Origin: ZC4RG29 sp036273935
Lineage (GTDB): Bacteria > Bacteroidota > Bacteroidia > Cytophagales > Cyclobacteriaceae
Assembly: GCA_036273935.1 (NCBI GenBank)
Contig: DASUGQ010000261.1
Coordinates: 1 to 23,174, forward strand
DNA: 23,174 bases
Reading direction: 5' to 3'
Shown here: piece after piece, positions 6,962-15,006 of the stretch
Position numbering within the stretch: position 1 is the first letter of the stretch
Layout of the letters: each line of letters opens with the position of its first letter
Made by a program: the position numbers and the translations under genes
The notes under the pieces: model-generated
Told to the model about the DNA's origin: nothing
The model's database searches: none
The model's input: only the letters and a program-made list of their open reading frames with translations

Positions 6962-9406
6962 ATGCTTATCAATTACATTAAAACAGCACTCCGCAGTTTG
7001 ATACGCCACCGTTTTTTTTCAGCGATCAATATTTTTGGGCTCGCGGTAGCCATGTCGATTGGTATGGCCATTATTATGTTAGTGGCCGATCAGGTGAGTT
7101 ACGACTATTATAACACGAAACGAAATCGCATTTACCGCGTCACAACCGCCGAAGTGAATGAGAAAGGTATAGAACAAGACCATCAGAGGAATTCCGCTTC
7201 AACCATGGCGTTGCGCAATGAGCTGATGGATAAATATACAGGCATCGAAAAAGTTATAAGGTTCAAAAGAGGTTTTGGAAATAATTGGTTGGAATTTGAG
7301 GGTCAGGATGTGAACATTCCATTGGCTGGTTTTTTCGCCGACCCTGAAGTGTTTGATTTTTTTGAATATGAGTTTCAATACGGCGATCCTTCCACTGCGT
7401 TGAAAGAACCTTACACGGTCGTGCTCACGCGAAAGGCTGCAAATAAATTATTCAAAGAAGAAAACCCACTCGGCCTCACTGTCAAAGTGGGTGATCTCGG
7501 CACCTACACAGTCACCGGTGTCCTGAAAGAGACGCCAAATAAATCACATGTTGTATTCGAAGCGCTGGCCAGCATGGCTACCGTGAACAGCTTGAATTCG
7601 GCGGATGAAAACAACAAAGAAAAAGATCGAAACGATGAGCTGGAGAACTGGACAAACTTTTGGAATGGCTGGACGTACATTTTGCTTGAACCTGGCATAA
7701 CCACAGACGAAATTCAGTCGCACCTTGACAAAATCTATGAGGACCATATTGCCACGATCACCGATCCTGACACTTACAAAATGAAATTTCACCTGCAGGC
7801 CCTGAGTGACATTACGCCTGGTCCTATGATGAATAATAGTATCGGTCCGGTGCTGCCATGGATCTTCGTTTATTTTCTTGGCGGATTGGCCCTCATTATT
7901 TTGCTTACATCCTGTTTTAATTTTACTAATCTTTCGATTGCCCGGTCCCTTACACGGGCGCGCGAGATTGGCGTTCGTAAAGTGACTGGTGCGGCGCGCT
8001 GGCAGATTTTTGTTCAGTTCTTGTCGGAGTCGATCGTTGTTTCGTTGTTCGCACTGGCGATCGCATCCCTCATACTATTTTTTCTTAAACCCTTTATTCT
8101 TCAGCTGAACTTCGCGCGCATTTTCCGATGGGACCTCGAGTCCAACATGGTGGTGTACGTAATCTTTTTGATGTTTGCTGCGACAGTGGGCATCCTTGCG
8201 GGTTTCTTCCCCGCCATTGTCCTGTCCGGGTTTCAGCCTGTTAAGGTGCTGAAGAGCGTAAACAACATGAAGGTGTTTTCAAGGATTGGTCTTCGAAAAG
8301 TATTGCTCGTCTCCCAGTTTACCCTTTCGCTGTTCTTCATTCTCAGCGTAATCATTATGTACAACCAACTGCATCTTTTTCTAAGCAAAGATCACGGCTT
8401 CAATATGAAGAATAACATTATGATAAGACTAAATCGTACGGCGCCTGGTCCGCTGAAAAATGAGTTACTGAAATACAACAACATTCAGACTGTGACTGCC
8501 GCTTCGCACGTGCCTGCGGCAGGAACCAGCATGGGCAACGGTTTCAAAAAAAGTCAGGATGAGAAAGAATGGACCAACCTTGGCCGTTTTACGGTTGACG
8601 AGGATTACCTGAAGAATATGCAACTGGACTTGATAGCGGGAAAGTTTTTCAGGGCCGAAGCGGGAGTGGCCAATAAGAATTCGATTGTCATCAATGAGGC
8701 GGCAGTGAAGGCACTTCAATTTTCTTCTCCCGAGGCGGCCATTGGTGAAGAACTCATTCCGGAATACGATACAATTCGTAAAACGGTTATCGGCGTCGTG
8801 AAGGATTACAACCATCGTGATCTCACAAGAACTATTTCTCCCCTGGGCCTGGTGTATAACCCCGATCAGATTTCCATACTGCAGGTGAGCTACACCGGGA
8901 ATTATCAATCCGCTGTGAAAGTCATTGAAAAGGCCTGGGCGGCGGTGAACCCCGGGCTCAAGGTTGACTATAAAGAGATAGAATCGGAAATCAAACAGTT
9001 CTATGAAATTGTGTTTGGTGACCTCGTGAAGTTATTGAGTGTGACTGCATTTTTAGCCATTTTGATTTCGTGCCTTGGACTTCTTGGCATGGCTACCTAT
9101 GTAACCGAATCGCGAGTAAAGGAAATTTCAATTCGGAAAATATTGGGATCGAGCGGTCGTGAATTGGTCATGCTGCTGTCGAAAGGCTTTCTTGCCGTTC
9201 TCGCGCTGGCCATTGCCATCGGTGTACCGGCCACCTATTTTATCAATAACCTATGGCTGGAACAGATTGCCTATCATACAAGTATGGACCTGCCTGTGAT
9301 AGGGTTAGGTGTTCTGATTCTCCTGGCATTTGGCATGGTGACGGTCGGATCCCAAACGATTCGCGCTACTTTTGTGAATCCTGTCGACAACCTGAAAAGT
9401 GAGTAG
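6962..9406 (+). CDS. FtsX/MacB-type ABC transporter permease
   Basis: This is an 814-residue inner-membrane permease of the FtsX superfamily in the long double form typical of Bacteroidota. The start MLINYIKTALRSLIRHRFFSAINIFGLA is the standard N-terminus of this group. One helix (about 20-43) precedes a large MacB_PCD-like periplasmic domain. Four helices follow (about 298-320, 352-375, 396-422 and 450-470), then a second periplasmic domain (about 475-685), and last three helices (about 688-712, 737-760 and 777-800). Each half carries the cytoplasmic coupling signature EIGVRKVTGA or EISIRKILGS beside an FtsX helix. Such proteins pair with a LolD/MacB-like ATPase and move substrates or transmit force in the periplasm. 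No ATPase gene is present in this window, so the partner must be elsewhere. The gene ends seven bases from the convergent DUF2628 gene. Confidence 0.92.
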   Translation: MLINYIKTALRSLIRHRFFSAINIFGLAVAMSIGMAIIMLVADQVSYDYYNTKRNRIYRVTTAEVNEKGIEQDHQRNSASTMALRNELMDKYTGIEKVIRFKRGFGNNWLEFEGQDVNIPLAGFFADPEVFDFFEYEFQYGDPSTALKEPYTVVLTRKAANKLFKEENPLGLTVKVGDLGTYTVTGVLKETPNKSHVVFEALASMATVNSLNSADENNKEKDRNDELENWTNFWNGWTYILLEPGITTDEIQSHLDKIYEDHIATITDPDTYKMKFHLQALSDITPGPMMNNSIGPVLPWIFVYFLGGLALIILLTSCFNFTNLSIARSLTRAREIGVRKVTGAARWQIFVQFLSESIVVSLFALAIASLILFFLKPFILQLNFARIFRWDLESNMVVYVIFLMFAATVGILAGFFPAIVLSGFQPVKVLKSVNNMKVFSRIGLRKVLLVSQFTLSLFFILSVIIMYNQLHLFLSKDHGFNMKNNIMIRLNRTAPGPLKNELLKYNNIQTVTAASHVPAAGTSMGNGFKKSQDEKEWTNLGRFTVDEDYLKNMQLDLIAGKFFRAEAGVANKNSIVINEAAVKALQFSSPEAAIGEELIPEYDTIRKTVIGVVKDYNHRDLTRTISPLGLVYNPDQISILQVSYTGNYQSAVKVIEKAWAAVNPGLKVDYKEIESEIKQFYEIVFGDLVKLLSVTAFLAILISCLGLLGMATYVTESRVKEISIRKILGSSGRELVMLLSKGFLAVLALAIAIGVPATYFINNLWLEQIAYHTSMDLPVIGLGVLILLAFGMVTVGSQTIRATFVNPVDNLKSE

Positions 9407-9413
9407 CAGCCCG

Positions 9414-9956
9414 TTAAAAGTCCGTGTTGTTCAAAACAAGAAAGGCGACGATCAGTAGGCCGAGCAACACAAATGGTGTCCATGATACTCCGCCGGCTCG
9501 TGTCAGGTTTCTGATTCGCTCATCCTCATCACTTGTTTCGGATAAAATTCTGTTGATTTTCTTATCAGCTTGCTCGAAATACAACCTGTTTCCCAGAAAG
9601 CCCAGTATGCCGCCAAATACCCACGTTAATAAAAAATCAAAGACATTTTGAGTGTCGTCGCCAATGTCAAATAAATCATACAGCAGCACTTCAATGAAAC
9701 CGAGTACAATGATAGCAATCATAACAATAATCAGCTGCTTGTATAACTTTCGATAGAGAAACCAGAACACCCCTGCGAGGAAAGGCCCTATATTGAACGT
9801 AGTCCGATCACCTTGATGATAAGCCTTGTATTTTTCCAGATAATAATCGCTTTGCCTGCCGAAGTAGGCGATGAGATATCGTTCATCATCGATCATAAAG
9901 AATATGCCCTTTTTGTAGGTTGCAGGCTTGAATATATTTAAAAAATCAATCTTCAT
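9414..9956 (-). CDS. DUF2628 domain integral membrane protein
   Basis: This 180-residue membrane protein resembles the DUF2628 family, whose function is unknown. A soluble N-terminal part contains FGRQSDYYLEKYKAYHQG (about 29-46). The segment FNIGPFLAGVFWFLYRKLYKQ (about 50-70) is typical of the family: an amphipathic turn leading into a membrane helix. Two or three helices follow (about 70-95 and 107-125), then a charged stretch rich in Asp, Glu and Arg, and a final helix (about 157-175). An in-frame ATG at 9896 (MIDDERYLIAYFG) lies closer to the conserved region and could be the real start, because residues 1-20 look atypical. The gene is convergent with the permease and divergent from the cold-shock gene. 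No function can be assigned. Confidence 0.72.
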   Translation of the reverse strand: MKIDFLNIFKPATYKKGIFFMIDDERYLIAYFGRQSDYYLEKYKAYHQGDRTTFNIGPFLAGVFWFLYRKLYKQLIIVMIAIIVLGFIEVLLYDLFDIGDDTQNVFDFLLTWVFGGILGFLGNRLYFEQADKKINRILSETSDEDERIRNLTRAGGVSWTPFVLLGLLIVAFLVLNNTDF

Positions 9957-10123
9957 GGCGTGCCAGAATGCAGATTGATGGTGCTTACCCGTTTTTCAAT
10001 TTGCACCGAAGGGAGAACTTAGAAATCTGAGAACTTTCCTAACTGCATGTTTTAAACTCCAAAAGAAGCGTCATTTAGGGGGAATAAATGCAGGCAACTT
10101 TAAAATCCGACGGTAACAATTCG

Positions 10124-10131
10124 TATCTTTG
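10124..10131 (+). promoter_or_regulatory. Bacteroidota -7 promoter box for the cold-shock gene
   Basis: The octamer TATCTTTG matches the Bacteroidota -7 consensus TAnnTTTG exactly. It lies 94 bases upstream of the ATG at 10226, which predicts a leader of about 85-90 bases. A thermosensitive untranslated leader is known for enteric cspA but is only inferred here. No clean -33 TTG is visible, only a TTT-rich stretch about 22 bases upstream. Confidence 0.5.
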
Positions 10132-10225
10132 GGCGTTCTTCCTGTTTTGAGAGAAAGCCTGGTATCGCTACGCTATTCCCCATTTCATCAAGGACTTTTC
10201 AGATTAATTACCTAACAACAAATTA

Positions 10226-10678
10226 ATGGCTAGACCGCAGGAAACATTTAACAAGAAAGAACTGGAGAAAAAGAGGTTGCAGAAAAGAAAAGAAAAAGAG
10301 CAACGGAAAGAAGAACGTAAAGCCAATGCCAAGGAAAGCCAATCCTGGGAAGATATGATGGCTTATGTAGATGAAAATGGAAACATTAGCTCGGCGCCTC
10401 CCGATCCATCAAAGAAGAAAGCGGTCAAAGCGGAAGATATCGTTATGGGTTCAAGGAATGTCGAGGGCCATCAGAGGGATTCAATCAGAACAGGCAAGGT
10501 CACTTTCTTTAATAGCGCAAAAGGCTTTGGATTTATCAAAGACAGTGAATCCGGAGATAGTATTTTTGTTCACAGTAACAACCTGCAAAGTCCGGTCAAA
10601 GAAAATGACAGAGTAACTTTTGAGACAGAAAGAGGGGTTAAGGGCTTGAACGCCGTGCGGGTAAAAATCCTGAAGTGA
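10226..10678 (+). CDS. Cold-shock domain protein with charged N-terminal extension
   Basis: This is a 150-residue nucleic-acid-binding protein. The C-terminal 63 residues (about 88-150) form a complete cold-shock domain: TGKVTFFNSAKGFGFI with the RNP1 motif KGFGFI (99-104), then the RNP2-type motif IFVHS (113-117), and strands ending VKGLNAVRVKIL. Ahead of it lies an unusual basic and acidic region. Residues 1-36 are very rich in Lys, Glu and Arg and probably form a single long helix, and 37-87 contain a WEDMMAYVDENGNI segment and a low-complexity linker. This long form recurs in Bacteroidota, whereas enteric Csp proteins are about 70 residues. It probably binds single-stranded RNA as a chaperone. 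It has its own promoter and stands alone. Confidence 0.9.
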   Translation: MARPQETFNKKELEKKRLQKRKEKEQRKEERKANAKESQSWEDMMAYVDENGNISSAPPDPSKKKAVKAEDIVMGSRNVEGHQRDSIRTGKVTFFNSAKGFGFIKDSESGDSIFVHSNNLQSPVKENDRVTFETERGVKGLNAVRVKILK

Positions 10679-10816
10679 TTTCGCCGGAACAGCAGTATTT
10701 CATTTCAATAAGTATCACCGTTTGTTTCGGGAAAGTCTTTTAATACCTCTCATCAGCAGGTACCGTTAGTTTTCGGCATAAGTATTTCCTCCATCATTAA
10801 ATAGCGAAAGAAAAAA

Positions 10817-10844
10817 GCCCCGCGCCAGTGCGCAGAGCCTTTTC
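10817..10844 (-). terminator. Rho-independent terminator, minus strand
   Basis: On the minus strand this reads GCTCTGCGC-ACTG-GCGCGGGGC (10838 to 10817) followed by six T (10816-10811), and is preceded by AAAAG. The nine-bp GC-rich stem, with two G-U pairs, can extend through a further G-U and four A-U pairs. It lies about 130 bases after the hydrolase stop and should end that transcript. Read from the plus strand the two G-U pairs become C-A mismatches and the T run is only four bases, so it would be a weaker terminator for the cold-shock gene. Confidence 0.75.
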
Positions 10845-10968
10845 AACTTAGATAGCCAACCGGAAATTTTCCACGTTACTGAGTTGGGCTTCCTGTCGTT
10901 TAGCCTTGGTTCTTCTCCTGAATGGTTCGGACAAATTTTAGAGCAGTTTCATTCTACAAGAGTAAACC

Positions 10969-12675
10969 TCAATGATGATGATCGACGAGCCATTGGCGCA
11001 ACACATCCCACACATCATTGGACGCATTGGTTGCCATCCAGAGGTCTGCATGACCATAGTCGATATTGCGGTCTGCTGCTGATTGCTTGTTGACCGTATA
11101 AGTAGTGATGTCAGTGCTGGCCGTGAGATTAGTCGTGAAATTGCCCAGTGAACCAAAACCACCTCCTGCTCCCAGGTAAAGGATGGGCACAGCGATTTCA
11201 TTCAGATGATCGTCGAGGTAAGATTCTTCCTCATCGCAGACGCAAACTCTATATTCATAGCTCGTCAATTGAGGTTGATAAGGTGCCAAGACATTCAGCA
11301 GGTTGACCCACCTTACTTCATCGGTGTAGAGCAAAGCACTGAAACTCCCTCCTACAAAGTGCCAGTAGGGAGCCACTGGATTTGCGGCAGGACTTGAGCC
11401 TATCGCCATGGCTACCTGTATGTTTGTAAGTCCGGCGAATGCAGGTATGGGTGAAGGATCATTTGGCGCCGTGCTGGCCAGCGCGGCGATTGGAGCGATG
11501 TCCAACCCCAATGTTCCCTGGTACTTCCCGCCATCGATCGAAGTCTTGATGTTCGCGGCTTCGGTGCATGCGGAATGCCGTGAGACTTCATCCCCGGTTT
11601 CAAATTTCATTCCGCTGTCAACGGGAATAATCCCTTTGACATTTCGCAAAAGGGGAAATTTTTGCGTTTCCTGACCGGCTGCCGTGTAGGCAATAGCCAC
11701 GCCGTAACTAAAACCCAATAAGTTCATCGGCGCAAAGCTCTGACCGGTAAGTCCGCGGACAAGTCTTGCAATGGATAACCCTGCCAGCGTATGATTCACA
11801 TCGCGCTGGACACCCCAATCTTTCATGAAAGAAAAATCAGTGGTGGCCTTCGGTACTAACGTCCAGGCCAAGTCAATGCCCCATACGTCTATGTTCTTGC
11901 CGGCCAGGTAAATGGGCGAGGAGGTCTGTGCATCAGGGTTGTTGCTTCCCGCCGTAAGGAAGATGTCATCAAAATCCTGGGAGGCGCCATGCACCATGAA
12001 CACATCCCCCTCCGTACGAATGGGGCGATAGGGGCGGGATTCTCTTACTACGCGATGAAGACGAACGATGTCAAACGATCCATGTCCCAGGGGAATTTCA
12101 AATTCATAATGAGCAATTCCGTTCGCCAGTTCAGTTCTTTTTACATGACCGAAAAGGCAATAGAAGGATTTGGATATGAGATTGCGTCTGCCCCCGGTAA
12201 GCTGAGGTGAAGAAAAAACATTGTTGAGTTCGTAATCATCCGGTTGAAAGAACGTTTCAATGTCCTTTAACGGAACGTCATCGTTATGCCTGAAGACGTT
12301 AATAACTTCTGCCTTGCTCTTTAGCTCAAGACTGCTGATCACAACTTTTTCGCCGTGAGCACCATTTAAGCCAATTAGTTTGATGTGTTCTTTATTGATG
12401 ATTACGGGCTCGCGGTAAAGGCCGGGTTCCAGGTAAATGACCTGACCGGGTTCGGCGGCCTCAATGGCATTTTGCAGTGACGCACCCTGCTGAACAACGA
12501 CGCTTGAAATCAGATTGGAGGGATCGGATAGTGACTCCCAAAGATCTGAAGGCAAAGTTGATGGCGGTGGTGCAACCTGATCCCCGATGGGTTCGGAACA
12601 ATTTGTTAATGTGATAAGCATTACAAGAGGCAATGCTTTAACAAGGTAAGGTGACGATGATCTTAAAGTTTTCAT
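10969..12675 (-). CDS. Lipoprotein: short beta-helix-like region plus alpha/beta hydrolase
   Basis: This 568-residue putative lipoprotein (lipobox LTNC, Cys26) has two parts. Residues about 58-120 resemble the opening coils of a right-handed beta-helix (pectate-lyase or DUF1565-like): VVQQGASLQNAIEAAEPGQVIYLEPGLYREPVIIN, then IKLIGLNG. From about 220 there is an alpha/beta hydrolase: VFMVHGASQD supplies an oxyanion-type HG (229-230), LLGFSYGVAIAY carries the nucleophile elbow GFSYG with Ser323, and IDYGHADLW gives the probable catalytic His542. The acidic member is not certain. A linker with a basic EFEIPLGHGSFDIVRLHRVVRESRPYR stretch joins them. It may act as an esterase, lipase or peptidase at the cell surface or in the periplasm; the substrate is unknown. 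The C-terminus is a short histidine run. An in-phase AraC/TPR regulator gene lies upstream in the same direction. Confidence 0.85.
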   Translation of the reverse strand: MKTLRSSSPYLVKALPLVMLITLTNCSEPIGDQVAPPPSTLPSDLWESLSDPSNLISSVVVQQGASLQNAIEAAEPGQVIYLEPGLYREPVIINKEHIKLIGLNGAHGEKVVISSLELKSKAEVINVFRHNDDVPLKDIETFFQPDDYELNNVFSSPQLTGGRRNLISKSFYCLFGHVKRTELANGIAHYEFEIPLGHGSFDIVRLHRVVRESRPYRPIRTEGDVFMVHGASQDFDDIFLTAGSNNPDAQTSSPIYLAGKNIDVWGIDLAWTLVPKATTDFSFMKDWGVQRDVNHTLAGLSIARLVRGLTGQSFAPMNLLGFSYGVAIAYTAAGQETQKFPLLRNVKGIIPVDSGMKFETGDEVSRHSACTEAANIKTSIDGGKYQGTLGLDIAPIAALASTAPNDPSPIPAFAGLTNIQVAMAIGSSPAANPVAPYWHFVGGSFSALLYTDEVRWVNLLNVLAPYQPQLTSYEYRVCVCDEEESYLDDHLNEIAVPILYLGAGGGFGSLGNFTTNLTASTDITTYTVNKQSAADRNIDYGHADLWMATNASNDVWDVLRQWLVDHHH

Positions 12676-12720
12676 AAGTGTTGGTTTTTAAAATGAAGTC
12701 TTTTTGCTACCGGTAGATCC

Positions 12721-12734
12721 ACATCAGCTGATGT
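12721..12734. promoter_or_regulatory. 14-bp perfect palindrome, candidate operator
   Basis: ACATCAGCTGATGT equals its own reverse complement over 14 bases. It lies 46 bases upstream of the ATG of the hydrolase lipoprotein. A possible imperfect -7 box (AACCTTTG on the minus strand, 12748-12741) is just upstream, which would place the palindrome over the transcription start. No bound protein is known. Confidence 0.4.
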
Positions 12735-12903
12735 TTCTGACAAAGGTTGGTCAACGCGAGGAGTGAGACTTAACAATCCGGGTGCAAAAACTTGTAATGT
12801 TTTGTGTACGGATGTTGCACAGCGTGCATTTTGGTTGCAGATCCTGATTTTTTACCTGATTTCTGCCAGGCCTTAGGTGCTGGACGGTATTGAAGAAAAA
12901 TAA

Positions 12904-14787
12904 TTACTGATTTGCGGCGAGATTTTTTTCCTGGTAGGGGAGATTCATTTTCTTCATCAACGTCGCATATCGTGAATCCTCCCGGATGTAATCCGATCCC
13001 GGAAATACGTCGATATACGAAATGGGATACGTTTTGTGTTCTACAGCCTCGTTTAGCAAAGTAAATGACCGGTCAGCAAATCCCAGATAGCCAGCCATGA
13101 GTCCAAGATAACAGGAGTTGACATTGCGGACGCTGGATTGTGCGTTGAAGTCTTCCCAAAGGGCCATGGCCTTGTCATTCATGCCGGCTTTGAAGTAAGA
13201 ATATCCCTTCATGGTATACCAGATATCACCATTCGACGGAAATTTTTCACTCAACGCGAGCGCTTCCTCCAACATCCCTTTGCGCAAATACGTCCAGTTA
13301 AGCACGAGTAAGCCATAAGGCAGATTTTCCTGAAGTGCTAACGATTTTCTTGCGTACTTCTCTGCCAGCTCGAATTCGCCATAATAGTAATAGATCCAGG
13401 CCAGCCAGGAATGATAAGCTCCTGAGAAAGGTTCAATCTCGATTGCCTTGCGCGCATGGTATATGGCCTGATCCCTCGTTCCAAATAGAACATGATACCA
13501 GGCATAGTGCGCGTGCGCGATTTCATTGCTGGGGTTTACAAGCAGGGCGTGTTCAAACGCATCGCGGGCACTAGTCCAATCCCAACTTTTATATAAGTTT
13601 AATAGGGCAAGCGCTGTGTGCGCCTCGTCAATCGTTGAATCGAGTCGGATCGCCTTGGAGGCAGCGGCCGTAGCCCGTAGAAAGGCTTCTTCTTCGGAAA
13701 GCGGACCATGCCCCACCAGTGCGTACCCCAGGGCCAAACCCGCATAGGCCAATGGGTCGCCGGGGTCGTTGTCGATGGCATCGTGCAAATACTTAATCCC
13801 TGATTCAAACGACTCTGCTGTTCCTTTGTTCAAATAGTACATTCCCCGCAAATAAGACTTGTACGTTTCGGGATTTACTTCTCTTGAAGCAGATAGCCTT
13901 GCGGTAATATGAGGCGTAATGTTTATCCTGATATTTTGGGCAATGTCTTTGACGGCGGAAGCCTGAATAGTCAGCACCTTATCCATGCGATTATGATATT
14001 CATGGGCCCACAAGTGTCTTTCCACGGGAAACACCTTGATCAACTGGATAATCATCCTAAGACTGTCACCTGCTGTGAATACGGAGCCCTCAACGATGTG
14101 GTCAACACCAAGATCTTTTGCAATGTCCCTTAGCAACATGCCGCTATCGCGGTAACGCAACGTTGACGTTCGTGAGATCACCCGGAGCGAAGAGATTTGT
14201 CCCAGTTGACCGATGAGCGCATCGTGCAGGCCGTCGACAAAGTAAGCATTGTCAGGCTCGCCGGTGAGATCGTCAAGGGGCAGGACAGCGACAGAGAATT
14301 CAGATTTGGTTGGTGATCTGAAATAGACAAGGCCTATGATCATTATCATAACGACGGCAAAAGTGAGGATCGCCAGCCATAAATTTTTACGTTTGATCAT
14401 CCTGTTCTCAGGTATCAGCGTTGGAACCCCTTCAGCGATGGAGGCGCCTTTCCTAACTTCACCGGGAGAAATGCCGTAATGCTTTTGAAAGACTTTATTA
14501 AAATAACTTGGACTATTAAAGCCAACACGATAAGCAATTTCAGAAACCGTGGCGACATTATTTTCCAGGAACCGTCGCGCCCGCTTTAGTCGTGTCTCAC
14601 TGATCAGGTCACTGGCTGATTTGCCAGTTAGTTTTTTCAACCTGCGGTGAAGCATGGACCGGCTCAGACCTACCTCGGCAGAGAGGTCTTCTACGGAGAA
14701 TGTTTCATTAGCCAGATTCTGCTCGATTACCTTTTCTACCTGGCCGAGAAATCGATCATCCATGGTTGGTTCTTTTTCAGGATCCAT
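12904..14787 (-). CDS. Membrane-anchored AraC-HTH / TolB-like / TPR regulator
   Basis: This 627-residue protein combines parts in an unusual order. Residues about 15-113 are a complete AraC-type double helix-turn-helix: FSVEDLSAEVGLSRSMLHRRLKKLTG, then VSEIAYRVGFNSPSYFNKVFQKHYGISPGEVR. A single membrane helix follows (134-156). Residues about 164-295 match the TolB/FlgO-like domain found in CadC-type regulators, with SVAVLPLDDL and YFVDGLHDALIGQLGQISSLRVISRTS. From about 305 to 610 the protein has tetratricopeptide repeats (for example DPLAYAGLALGYALVG and IAHAHYAWYHVLFG). The topology suggests a cytoplasmic DNA-binding head, with the TolB-like and TPR parts outside the inner membrane as sensor or interaction platform. 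An in-frame ATG at 14763 is an alternative start. It is probably a one-component transmembrane transcription regulator; the neighbouring hydrolase gene is a plausible target. Confidence 0.9.
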   Translation of the reverse strand: MDPEKEPTMDDRFLGQVEKVIEQNLANETFSVEDLSAEVGLSRSMLHRRLKKLTGKSASDLISETRLKRARRFLENNVATVSEIAYRVGFNSPSYFNKVFQKHYGISPGEVRKGASIAEGVPTLIPENRMIKRKNLWLAILTFAVVMIMIIGLVYFRSPTKSEFSVAVLPLDDLTGEPDNAYFVDGLHDALIGQLGQISSLRVISRTSTLRYRDSGMLLRDIAKDLGVDHIVEGSVFTAGDSLRMIIQLIKVFPVERHLWAHEYHNRMDKVLTIQASAVKDIAQNIRINITPHITARLSASREVNPETYKSYLRGMYYLNKGTAESFESGIKYLHDAIDNDPGDPLAYAGLALGYALVGHGPLSEEEAFLRATAAASKAIRLDSTIDEAHTALALLNLYKSWDWTSARDAFEHALLVNPSNEIAHAHYAWYHVLFGTRDQAIYHARKAIEIEPFSGAYHSWLAWIYYYYGEFELAEKYARKSLALQENLPYGLLVLNWTYLRKGMLEEALALSEKFPSNGDIWYTMKGYSYFKAGMNDKAMALWEDFNAQSSVRNVNSCYLGLMAGYLGFADRSFTLLNEAVEHKTYPISYIDVFPGSDYIREDSRYATLMKKMNLPYQEKNLAANQ

Positions 14788-14888
14788 AATCCAACGGGAA
14801 TGATGAGCAAGATCAGAATTTGGAATTTACTCAATTAGAGACGGAATTGCAGGCTTTAAGGTTAAATATTTATGAATGTTATTAATGC

Positions 14889-14915
14889 GGAAATCACCTG
14901 GAATCACTGGAATCA
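14889..14915. repeat. Iterated GGAA(A)TCAC motif, candidate regulator site
   Basis: Three near-identical units follow one another: GGAAATCACCT, GGAATCACT and GGAATCATC. Within them CTGGAATCA is repeated exactly in tandem (14898-14906 and 14907-14915). The block lies 102-128 bases upstream of the AraC/TPR gene start. Direct repeats are the usual form of AraC-family operators, so autoregulation is possible but unproven. Confidence 0.35.
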
Positions 14916-15006
14916 TCGATGTAAAATATTGAGTTCAGGAGGATCAATACCAGACGGAAAGTACGCGTGATCGATCTCAGTTTAAAAATAATATTAATCC
15001 CAAAGG

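Noticed and set aside
12816..12828. TGCAC-AGC-GTGCA short inverted repeat downstream of the AraC/TPR gene
   Set aside because: The arms are only five bp and no T run follows on the minus strand, so it is not a supported terminator.
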